A DNA stretch of 40,093 nucleotides, taken from the NCBI GenBank assembly GCA_900541895.1, contig UWSI01000016.1, positions 1 through 40,093 on the forward strand. Direction: 5' to 3'. The position numbers were made by a program, and so were the translations under genes. The DNA is from an uncultured Actinomyces sp. (lineage in GTDB: Bacteria > Actinomycetota > Actinomycetes > Actinomycetales > Actinomycetaceae). A model generated the notes under the pieces. The model was not told the origin of the DNA and made no database searches. It saw only the letters and a program-made list of their open reading frames with translations. Positions 16,716 through 24,049 of the stretch are shown here, piece after piece; position 1 is the first letter of the stretch; each line of letters starts with the position of its first letter.

Positions 16716-18422
16716 TTACTTACGCCCGCCGCGTGCAGCGTAGTTCTCTGCGTGACGCGCGAGTGCGGCGCGAACCAGACCCGCGAATAGCGGGTGAGCC
16801 TTCGTCGGACGCGACTTGAACTCGGGGTGCGCCTGAGTTGCCACGTAGTAGGGGTGCAGGGAACGATCCAGCTCAACAAACTCGACCAAGTTCCCATCGG
16901 GTGATGTACCCGAGATGTGCAGGCCAACCGATTCCAGCTGATCGCGGTAGTCGTTGTTCACCTCGAAACGGTGACGATGGCGCTCCGAAACCTGGGTCTT
17001 CCCATAGGCCTCGGCAACAATAGAACCTTCCTGAAGGACCGCGGGGTACGCACCCAGTCGCATGGTTCCGCCCAAATCGCCATCACCCTCAACAATGTCA
17101 ACCTGCGAATCCATGGTGTGAACAACCGGATCCGGCGTCTCAGGGTCCATTTCCGTGGACGAAGCTCCAGCCAGGCCCAGCAGGTCACGCGCGGCCTCGA
17201 TCACCATGCACTGCAAGCCCAAGCACAATCCCAAGGTCGGGATCTTGTGCTCGCGTGCCCAACGCAGCGCACCCAACTTGCCTTCGATGCCTCGGATACC
17301 AAAACCACCGGGGACGATGATCGCATCAACGCCACCCAGAGCCTTTTGCGCACCCTCGGGGGTTTCACAGGTGTCGGAGGCAACCCAACGCAGGTCAACG
17401 CGAGCGTTATTTGCAAAACCACCGTGCTTCACGGCCTCGGAAACAGAAAGGTAAGCGTCGTGCAGGTCAATGTACTTACCAACCAACGCAACCTCAACGC
17501 GGTACTTCGGCGATTCAACGCGCTCAAGCAGCTCGTTCCACTCACTCCAGTCCACGTCGCGGAAAGTCAGGCCCAGACGCTGAACAAGGAAGGCATCCAA
17601 GCCTTCGCGATGCAGTGTCGGGGGAACCTCATAGATCGAGGCCGCATCCTTACATTCGATGACAGCATCCCGGTCGACATCGCACATGAGCGCAACCTTG
17701 CCCTTAATCCCCTCGGGCAGCGGGCGATCCGTACGCAGCACCAGCGCATCGGGCTGAATACCGATGGAACGCAGCGCGGCCACAGAGTGCTGGGTCGGCT
17801 TGGTCTTGAGTTCACCAGCAGCGGGAAGGAAGGGGATCAGTGCGACGTGCACAAAGGCAACATTGTCTCGGCCCAGGTCAGCGCGCACCTGACGCGCGGC
17901 CTCCAAGAAGGGCTGGGACTCGATATCACCGACGGTTCCGCCAATTTCCGTGATGATGACATCGGGGGCATTGCCCTGAGCATCGGGCACAGCCTGGGCG
18001 CGCATAACGCGCTTGATTTCATCGGTGATGTGAGGGATGACCTGGACGGTATCACCCAGGTACTCGCCGCGGCGTTCCTTTGCAATAACGGTGGAGTACA
18101 CCTGGCCGGTCGTCGCGTTCGCCGCGCCGGAGAGGTTCACGTCCAAGAAGCGCTCGTAGTGGCCGATATCGAGGTCGGTTTCTGCGCCATCTTCAGTGAC
18201 GAAAACCTCACCGTGTTGGAAGGGGTTCATCGTCCCGGGATCGACGTTGATGTAGGGGTCAAGCTTTTGCATGGCAACGCTCAAACCGCGCGAACGCAGC
18301 AGACGCCCCAGCGAAGAAGCGGTCAAACCCTTACCTAATGAAGAAACCACACCTCCGGTGACAAAGATGTGGCGAGTAACGTTTTCCTGCGTCTCTTGAC
18401 GACGTCCATAGCTGTTCACCAT
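16716..18422 (-). CDS. pyrG: CTP synthase
   Basis: Makes CTP from UTP, ATP and glutamine. The synthase domain starts with HIFVTGGVVSSLGKGLTASS and has KLDPYINVDPGTMNPFQHGEV. The class I glutamine amidotransferase half has PGGFGIRG, the Cys nucleophile in LGLCLGLQCMV, and the His-Glu pair in AHPEFKSRP. The length (568) is normal. ATG 18422 is preferred; a GTG at 18443 in the same frame would overlap the response-regulator stop by ten bases. Either way it follows the regulator gene with almost no gap, so it may be co-transcribed with the ABC/two-component genes. Confidence 0.96.
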   Translation of the reverse strand: MVNSYGRRQETQENVTRHIFVTGGVVSSLGKGLTASSLGRLLRSRGLSVAMQKLDPYINVDPGTMNPFQHGEVFVTEDGAETDLDIGHYERFLDVNLSGAANATTGQVYSTVIAKERRGEYLGDTVQVIPHITDEIKRVMRAQAVPDAQGNAPDVIITEIGGTVGDIESQPFLEAARQVRADLGRDNVAFVHVALIPFLPAAGELKTKPTQHSVAALRSIGIQPDALVLRTDRPLPEGIKGKVALMCDVDRDAVIECKDAASIYEVPPTLHREGLDAFLVQRLGLTFRDVDWSEWNELLERVESPKYRVEVALVGKYIDLHDAYLSVSEAVKHGGFANNARVDLRWVASDTCETPEGAQKALGGVDAIIVPGGFGIRGIEGKLGALRWAREHKIPTLGLCLGLQCMVIEAARDLLGLAGASSTEMDPETPDPVVHTMDSQVDIVEGDGDLGGTMRLGAYPAVLQEGSIVAEAYGKTQVSERHRHRFEVNNDYRDQLESVGLHISGTSPDGNLVEFVELDRSLHPYYVATQAHPEFKSRPTKAHPLFAGLVRAALARHAENYAARGGRK

Positions 18423-18433
18423 GGAATCCCAGT

Positions 18434-19081
18434 TTACAACCACCCGTTTTCTGTTGCTACCTTGAGTGCTTCAGCTCTCGTTCGCGCGTGGGTCTTATCC
18501 ATCGCTGAGCTCACGTAGTTGCGCACCGTCCCCGCTGACAACATGAGCTCCGAGGCGACATCCTCCACGGTCCCCCCGCTTTCAAAAGCGCGCAGAACTT
18601 CAACTTCGCGCGCGCTGAGCGGGCTTTGACCTTTGGTGAGCGCATCGACCGCGAGCGCGGGATCGACCGTGCGCAGTCCTTGGGAAGTACGTCGAATTGC
18701 TTCTAGGAGCTGCTCGGCCGGCGCGTCTTTAACAATGAATCCAACGGCTCCCGCATCCAATGCGCGCTGGACGTACCCGGGACGTCCGAAGGTCGTCACC
18801 ATGAGGACTCGCGCATTCGCCCCGCGCTCTTTCAAGGCCGCGGCTGCACTGATTCCATCCATCACGGGCATTTCAACGTCCATAATGACGACCAGTGTCG
18901 ACGCAGCTTTCACAGCTTCTTCACCACGGGAATTCTCAGCGGTATAGGCCTCGACCGCGGCGATGGCCTCGCGACCATGAGCGACCTGAGCGACGACGTG
19001 CATATCGTCTTCCAAGTCAATGAGCGCGCTCAAGGCACCACGAATCAAGGCCTGATCATCGGCCACAATCACGTGAATCAT
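18434..19081 (-). CDS. NarL/LuxR-type response regulator (DesR-like)
   Basis: A 215-residue regulator. The receiver domain has the acidic pair ADDQ and phospho-acceptor Asp68 in IMDVEMPVMDG. The Asp lies ~14 residues later than usual because of an insertion (AENSRGEEAVKAA) before that strand. The C-terminal LuxR helix-turn-helix is LSAREVEVLRAFESGGTVED, then LMLSAGTVRNYVSSAMDK. ATG 19081 is chosen: an ATG at 19087 directly abuts AAAGGA, whereas 19081 lies six bases from it. The partner is the kinase upstream. The likely target is the palindrome before the ABC ATPase gene. Confidence 0.92.
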   Translation of the reverse strand: MIHVIVADDQALIRGALSALIDLEDDMHVVAQVAHGREAIAAVEAYTAENSRGEEAVKAASTLVVIMDVEMPVMDGISAAAALKERGANARVLMVTTFGRPGYVQRALDAGAVGFIVKDAPAEQLLEAIRRTSQGLRTVDPALAVDALTKGQSPLSAREVEVLRAFESGGTVEDVASELMLSAGTVRNYVSSAMDKTHARTRAEALKVATENGWL

Positions 19082-19131
19082 TGGCATTCCTTTTACGCGC
19101 CAGTACTTGACCAGCCAATTCTATCTTCCGC

Positions 19132-20292
19132 TTAGGCGGACTCCCCGCGGAAAGTCAGGCGCAGTGCCCACGTATTCCCCTGGCTCCCCCACGTCATCTC
19201 CCCTTCCGAGGCCGCACGCTGACGCAGTCCTTCCAATCCGGCTCCTCCCCCTGCCGAGGCCTCCGAATAGCTGCGTGAATACCCGTCGTCTTCCACCAGA
19301 ACCTCATCAGGGGTCAGGCGGACACTGATTGTGGAGGGACGAGCGTGGGTAATCGCGTTGGCAGTCCCCTCTCGGATGACATGTGCAGCCAAAGTTGCCC
19401 TGGGGCCGGGTGGGATTTCGCCTTGAATGTCAGCGATAAATTCAATCCCCACTTGCTCGCACAGTTCACGGGCCGACTCGACCTCTTCCTCGGCGGATAA
19501 GCTTCGTGAAGCGGCGATAATCCCACGCAAATCTTCTTTTGCTTGGCGGGATAACTCCAGGGTCTGCGCAATTTGCTCACTGGCCTCGGCAATCTTTCCC
19601 ACGGAAAGCAAGCGCTGTGCGAGCTCATTCTTCATGGTGATGACCGTCAGCGAGTGTCCAAGAATATCGTGAAGATCCCCGGCAAAACGCAGGCGTTCGC
19701 GCTCGCGAACCAGGCTGATTGCTTGGCGTTGGCGTTGTTGCTCCGAGTGGTGATTATCGAAACTGCGGCGCACGGCCAGGGTTAATCCCAAAACCATTAG
19801 CAACGCGATGATCGCGTAGCTCAAGGCCAGCGTATCGATACTGCCAATGGGCAACAAGATGGCAATAACTTCCCAGCCGACAAGTGCCACGAGGCCGGGA
19901 ACCACGTATTTCCTGGGGGCCTGAAGGTTCCAGCCTGCAATCGAGTAGGTGATGAAAAGGGCCGAGGTTACTCGCGATGCGCCGGCGACAACCAGGATGA
20001 GTCCCAGTGCAATCACCAGAGCCAGCAGGATCCCGTGCGAGATCCACATTTTCTTGGTGATGCGCGCTCCCCATTCAGGGGTCGGATTGACGATGTAAAT
20101 TGCGATATCAGCAGCGGCAACCCCAAAGGTCAGAGTGAGGATCAGCGCGATCATCCCGGGGGATTCAACGCTAGGAATCATCCCCAAGGGAAAGGCCAAG
20201 AACGCCAGGTAGGGCAGCGCCCACAACACCGCGGACAAACGCGGGTGACGCTGTGACCACGAGGCACCGGTCCCTTGAGTGTTGGTGCTCAT
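19132..20292 (-). CDS. Sensor histidine kinase (DesK/HPK7-like)
   Basis: A 386-residue kinase. Residues ~20-175 hold five or six membrane helices with little extracellular sequence, so it probably senses membrane or intramembrane signals. The HisKA_3 dimerisation segment has His208 in GDLHDILGHSL. The ATPase part has the N-box EGTANAITHARP, EDDGYS, and GAGLEGLRQRA. The arrangement kinase-regulator behind an ABC-2 exporter is common for systems that sense and export antimicrobial or membrane-active compounds. The start at 20292 has AAGGACAGGA upstream. Confidence 0.9.
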   Translation of the reverse strand: MSTNTQGTGASWSQRHPRLSAVLWALPYLAFLAFPLGMIPSVESPGMIALILTLTFGVAAADIAIYIVNPTPEWGARITKKMWISHGILLALVIALGLILVVAGASRVTSALFITYSIAGWNLQAPRKYVVPGLVALVGWEVIAILLPIGSIDTLALSYAIIALLMVLGLTLAVRRSFDNHHSEQQRQRQAISLVRERERLRFAGDLHDILGHSLTVITMKNELAQRLLSVGKIAEASEQIAQTLELSRQAKEDLRGIIAASRSLSAEEEVESARELCEQVGIEFIADIQGEIPPGPRATLAAHVIREGTANAITHARPSTISVRLTPDEVLVEDDGYSRSYSEASAGGGAGLEGLRQRAASEGEMTWGSQGNTWALRLTFRGESA

Positions 20293-20357
20293 TCCTGTCC
20301 TTCCCCAGTAGTTGCCTTGAAAGTACTGTAAGTGTGTGCCCGGTTGCGGCGGACTTC

Positions 20358-21158
20358 TTAGCGATCAGTGTCCCTGCGCTGTGCCCAGATCGCAAGCAGT
20401 GCCATGGGAATAAGCCACGCGACCGTGGAAATCACCCACTTCCATTCGAAATTATCGAAACCGTAGAGGGGCAGCTGCGAGAGGTTGAAGAGTCCATAGA
20501 AGGGGCTATAGGGCGCGAGCGTCTTAAAAATCGACCCCATGGAATTGATCGGAATGAACATTCCCGCAAGGAAAGCACCCAGGACAACGACACCATTAAT
20601 GACCGCAAAGGCGGTATCTGAGCGCATGAGGAAGGCCAGCGCCAGACCAAGGGCCGCGGAAATCACCGACGCAGCCAAGGTGATGAGCCCACTTTCAACC
20701 CAGGCCTCGGGTCTCATTCGTGCTCCGGTCGCATATCCGAAGGTATAGGTAATGACAATAACCAGCGCACTCATGGAAATCGCTGCGATCAAGCGGGAAA
20801 AGATGAAGGCACCCGAACCCACGGGGGACAGCGCAAAGAGCCTGGAGATTCCAGAGGTCCGCTCAAGGGCAACAACGGTTGCAGCCGATGCGGCAGCGAT
20901 CATTACGCCGTACAGGGTCATTGACACCAAGACCGTTGCGCCAATATTTGCATTGATCGCCCACTCTTTCGAGTACTCCTGTCCTGCTCCAAACATCATG
21001 TACATGAAGATCGGAAGGATCAGCGCGAAGGCGAACATAGCGGGATTGAGAACTAGCTTCAGGAATGACTTCCAGGTGAGAAGCCCAAATCCCTGCCAGG
21101 AGCTCAGTGCCCGGCGGCTGATCCAGGGGTTTGTTGCTGCGTGAGTGTGAGTCGTCAT
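20358..21158 (-). CDS. ABC-2 type transporter permease
   Basis: A 266-residue membrane subunit with six hydrophobic segments. Residues ~1-30 are cytoplasmic, and features include LVLNPAMFAFALILPIFMYM and the late FLAGMFIPINSMGSIFKTLAPYSP, characteristic of DrrB/YadH-type exporters. It works with the ATPase encoded just before it (65-base gap). ATG 21158 has AAGGA six bases upstream. The substrate is unknown. Confidence 0.9.
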   Translation of the reverse strand: MTTHTHAATNPWISRRALSSWQGFGLLTWKSFLKLVLNPAMFAFALILPIFMYMMFGAGQEYSKEWAINANIGATVLVSMTLYGVMIAAASAATVVALERTSGISRLFALSPVGSGAFIFSRLIAAISMSALVIVITYTFGYATGARMRPEAWVESGLITLAASVISAALGLALAFLMRSDTAFAVINGVVVLGAFLAGMFIPINSMGSIFKTLAPYSPFYGLFNLSQLPLYGFDNFEWKWVISTVAWLIPMALLAIWAQRRDTDR

Positions 21159-21223
21159 TGTGAATCCTTAGAGAAGAGGTGCGAGGTGGCCAAAGTGAAA
21201 GGCAGAACTTCACGTCCCGCGTT

Positions 21224-22210
21224 CTACTGCGTGAGCTCGGTGAAAACATCCTCGAGGCTCGAGAAAACAACCTCGAATTCGCATGCCTGGGGAATGGCGA
21301 CGATGTGCCGAGCGGCCTCGTCAGAGAAGGTCGTGTGGAACTCCACGCGTAGCCAGTGATCGGCAGCCAAGTCCCCATCGCCTAAGGAAGCAGAGGCGGA
21401 ATCGGGGGAATCGACCTCGGCAATATCGGAAAGCTCCCACACGGTCCCAAGCTCAGCCGCACGCGCGGTCAGTCCTGCACGCACTCCCTCAAGAGAGGAA
21501 GCAGGGATAGAGAAGGCCAGGCGCGTTGACGAGTGCGCTCGGCGGATTTCTTCGGTGGGGGCGTCGGCGCTCACGCGGCCCGCATTGACGATGACCGTAC
21601 GCTGAGCGTAGTCCTGCGCCTCGGCCAGGTAGTGAGTGGCGAAAAGGATCGTCTTACCTTTCGAGGCCTGCGTGCTCATGAGATCCCAGAACTCCTTGCG
21701 CATGGTGACGTCCATTCCGGCGGTCGGTTCGTCGAGAATGATGAGTTCTGGGTCAGGAATTAGCGCCATTGCTAGGCGAACGCGTTGCTGCTCACCACCG
21801 GAGAGCTTGCGTATTTTGCGGCCAAGAAGGTGGCGAAGGTGGGTTTCTTCGACAAGGGGGTCAATAGACTGGGTGCGCTTGTAGACGCGCGAGAAGAGTT
21901 TGAGGATTTCTGCGACGCTATAGTCCCCAGGAAGCGAACCCGATTGAAGAACGACACCGATCAATCCGCGGCGGATTGCTTCTTTGGCGCTCATGCCGAA
22001 AACTTCAACGCTTCCGCTATCTGCCTGTTGAAGGCCAAGAATGATGTCAATTGTTGTGCTTTTTCCTGCGCCATTTCGGCCAAGGAAAGCAACGATTTCA
22101 CCGGAATCAACGCGCAGGTTCATGCCCTTGAGCGCGTGCACATTCCCGTAGGTCTTCACCAGGTCTTTCGCAAGGATCACTGGGGTTGTGGTTTGAGTGT
22201 CCGTATTCAT
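21224..22210 (-). CDS. ABC transporter ATP-binding protein (DrrA/CcmA type)
   Basis: A 328-residue ATPase. It has Walker A GRNGAGKST, a Q-loop at VVLQSG, signature LSGGEQQRVRLAMAL, Walker B LIILDEPTAGMD and the H-loop FATHYL. A ~100-residue C-terminal extension (from SISTRLAF-like beta strands on) is usual in DrrA-like exporters. ATG 22210 has only a weak ribosome-binding site (TTAAAG). It is the first gene of the leftward exporter/two-component unit. Confidence 0.92.
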   Translation of the reverse strand: MNTDTQTTTPVILAKDLVKTYGNVHALKGMNLRVDSGEIVAFLGRNGAGKSTTIDIILGLQQADSGSVEVFGMSAKEAIRRGLIGVVLQSGSLPGDYSVAEILKLFSRVYKRTQSIDPLVEETHLRHLLGRKIRKLSGGEQQRVRLAMALIPDPELIILDEPTAGMDVTMRKEFWDLMSTQASKGKTILFATHYLAEAQDYAQRTVIVNAGRVSADAPTEEIRRAHSSTRLAFSIPASSLEGVRAGLTARAAELGTVWELSDIAEVDSPDSASASLGDGDLAADHWLRVEFHTTFSDEAARHIVAIPQACEFEVVFSSLEDVFTELTQ

Positions 22211-22235
22211 GCTTTAAGTCAAACCTGTGAGGGAC

Positions 22236-22283
22236 AACGACAACAGTGTCGTTTTTACGAAGTTTCACATGACAATTGTCATG
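22236..22283. promoter_or_regulatory. Palindromes upstream of the ABC exporter
   Basis: CATGACAATTGTCATG (22268-22283) is a perfect 16-bp palindrome. AACGACA-ACAG-TGTCGTT (22236-22253) is a 7-bp inverted repeat; both share a GACA/TGTC core. ATGACA..TGTCAT-type symmetric sites are typical for NarL-family response regulators, so autoregulation by the regulator at 18434-19081 is plausible. TTGTCA inside the palindrome could be a -35 for leftward transcription, but no good -10 was found. Confidence 0.6.
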
Positions 22284-22318
22284 AGGCAGCCAATGTGGGT
22301 GAAATTTAGTATGGAAGG

Positions 22319-22939
22319 GTGAGTTCAAGCGAGTCACCTCTTATCACTTTGCCCGTCCGCCGTCATTCCCACTTCTATCCGCAGGTTCGTCGCCTCCTTA
22401 CCGAGGCCTTTCCACCCGCCGAACTCATTCCTGAATGGGTGATGAATGCGCTTGCACTGCGCCGTTCTATTGATTTCACGGCGTATTTTGATCCGGAAGA
22501 ACCCTCGGGCTTTTGCGGAGTGACTTTCACTATTCACTCAGATGATTTGCTTTTTGTCCTGTTCTTAACAACGAATCCCGCGGTTCGCTCACGGGGATAT
22601 GGAACGCGAATTCTTGACCAGTTGAAGGAGCGTTTCCCCGGTTTTGCCATTGCTTTGGAAATCGAGCCAATGACTACCGATGCCTCTAATTTCCATCAGC
22701 GTGAAAGGCGACTGGCCTTCTATCAGCGCAACGGCTTCGTCGAAACCGGATTGTATACGGACTATGAAGGTGATCAGTACGAGGTTTTGCGCTATCTTCC
22801 CTCTCGTCTTCCGGGTGAGGCGCATCAGGGTATGCAGTATGCAGATCTAGGGGTTTTACGCAGTAGCCTTGAGGAGCTTCTTGCGTCACTGGCCATACCG
22901 GTCTACATTCCCACCATCCACGTCGGTATTAGGGAATAG
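22319..22939 (+). CDS. GNAT-family acetyltransferase
   Basis: A 206-residue protein. The acetyl-CoA binding motif A is NPAVRSRGYGTRILDQL (R-x-x-G-x-G), preceded by a beta strand LLFVLFLTT and followed by ALEIEP and RLAFYQRNGFVETGLY. The start is GTG 22319. GGAAGG lies immediately before it at a spacing too short to be ideal, and no better in-frame start exists before the domain. The substrate is unknown. Its stop codon lies in a palindrome shared with the convergent gene. Confidence 0.82.
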   Translation: MSSSESPLITLPVRRHSHFYPQVRRLLTEAFPPAELIPEWVMNALALRRSIDFTAYFDPEEPSGFCGVTFTIHSDDLLFVLFLTTNPAVRSRGYGTRILDQLKERFPGFAIALEIEPMTTDASNFHQRERRLAFYQRNGFVETGLYTDYEGDQYEVLRYLPSRLPGEAHQGMQYADLGVLRSSLEELLASLAIPVYIPTIHVGIRE

Positions 22940-22954
22940 CCGAGGCCGCGGCTA
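22937..22954. terminator. Small palindrome carrying both convergent stop codons
   Basis: TAGCCG (22937-22942) and CGGCTA (22949-22954) pair around AGGCCG. The left TAG ends the rightward acetyltransferase and the right CTA is the TAG of the leftward gene. The stem is short and has no U tract, so terminator function is uncertain. Confidence 0.4.
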
Positions 22955-24049
22955 CGCGAGGGGGTCTGGTAGGTCGCGGTGGTCGTTGGGAATCAACACC
23001 GTTGGGTCAGGAACAGAACCATCAGAAGGACGAGCCCCAATCTTGTAGCTAAACTCCGTATTCTCCTGGCGAAGAATAACCGTCACAATCCCCCCATTTT
23101 TCTCATCCTTCCACGCAAGATAGTGGCCAACCCCAGGTACCGGACTGGCATAGTCATACACCAACACAAAACCCAGCGGATTCAAACGAGCATTCCCCCA
23201 CTCAATAACCCGCTCCACATCACGCGGACCACACTGAACACGCTGGCTCTTAAGCCGATACCGCTTAAAACGAACATCCTCCTCATCCGCATCCATCTCA
23301 CTAGGCCAAAGAGCCACGTAATACGGTGAATCACCAACAACTTCGTCTCTGAAACTCAAAATCCCCGGCTCAACCTCACGCTGAAATACCTCAATCGACT
23401 GACGATCACCCAACGACTTACTGCCCTCAGTCTCTGGAAATCTAGGCGCGTCCCTATCAAAATCCCAAATACTGGGAAGACTAGGACTCACATATCCGGC
23501 AACATCCCGAGAATCATTAGGAATCAACACCCGCGGATCAGGCACAGAACCATCAGAAGGACGAGCACCACTCTCATAAGCAAAACTCGTCCAATCCCCA
23601 TTGATATTCACATCGACTGTTCCGCCATTGTCATAGTCGCGCCATACCAAGCTGCGTGAACCGTCTTTGTAAGTCTTATCCAAAGCAAGAACATAACCAT
23701 AAGGTTCCACATAATCACGCATGACCTCGTAGACTGCGTCCACAGACACTTCAGCCCCATCGGTGTTCTGGCTATACAAAGTCCACGACTCACCCACAGC
23801 CGTACTTATCCTACTGCCCTCCGAATAGGGGCGTACTCCACCGGTATCTTCAAACAGTGCCTGCCGAGCAGAGAGAATATGCGGCTCCACATCACGCTGA
23901 AACGCCTCAATCGACACACGCTTCTCCAAAGGAAGACGCCCATCCATCGACGGCAAACCATCATCATGCAACAACGCATAAAACGAAAACACAAAAAAAC
24001 CCACAACAGCGCACACAAGCACCACAACCACACGCCAAAAAAACTTCAT
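22952..24049 (-). CDS. Membrane-anchored protein with two tandem repeat domains
   Basis: A 365-residue protein of unknown function. Residues 5-27 (WRVVVVLVCAVVGFFVFSFYALL) are a single N-terminal anchor, leaving ~335 residues outside. It consists of two related units. Each starts with a (R/Q)xSIE(A/V)FQR(D/E)VEP segment, has a Y-rich middle (YEVMRDYVEPYGYVL / ERVIEWGNARLNPLGFVLVY; LVWRDYDNGG / LAWKDEKNGG) and ends with GARPSDGSVPD.VLIPND. Translation is coupled to the DUF1023 gene by an ATGA overlap. Codon use (many TTT, GTG and other T-rich codons) and the A-rich plus strand differ from the neighbours, suggesting acquisition. An accessory, receptor or immunity-like partner of the hydrolase is possible but not shown. 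Confidence 0.8.
   Translation of the reverse strand: MKFFWRVVVVLVCAVVGFFVFSFYALLHDDGLPSMDGRLPLEKRVSIEAFQRDVEPHILSARQALFEDTGGVRPYSEGSRISTAVGESWTLYSQNTDGAEVSVDAVYEVMRDYVEPYGYVLALDKTYKDGSRSLVWRDYDNGGTVDVNINGDWTSFAYESGARPSDGSVPDPRVLIPNDSRDVAGYVSPSLPSIWDFDRDAPRFPETEGSKSLGDRQSIEVFQREVEPGILSFRDEVVGDSPYYVALWPSEMDADEEDVRFKRYRLKSQRVQCGPRDVERVIEWGNARLNPLGFVLVYDYASPVPGVGHYLAWKDEKNGGIVTVILRQENTEFSYKIGARPSDGSVPDPTVLIPNDHRDLPDPLA
22989..23059. repeat. Direct repeat, copy 1 (of the duplicated domain end)
   Basis: Encodes the second-unit GARPSDGSVPD.VLIPND segment. It matches 23520-23590 at an offset of 531 bases (177 codons), including a 23-base identical core ending in GGACGAGC. Confidence 0.7.
23520..23590. 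repeat. Direct repeat, copy 2 (of the duplicated domain end)
   Basis: Encodes the first-unit copy of GARPSDGSVPD.VLIPND. High nucleotide identity to 22989-23059, in contrast to the divergent rest of the two units, suggests gene conversion or selection on this segment. Confidence 0.7.

Noticed and set aside
16917..18338. Long open frame antisense to pyrG (similar ones oppose codA and GH13)
   Set aside because: Complement of a strongly coding sequence; composition and residues follow from the codon bias of the real gene, with no start signal or recognisable domain.
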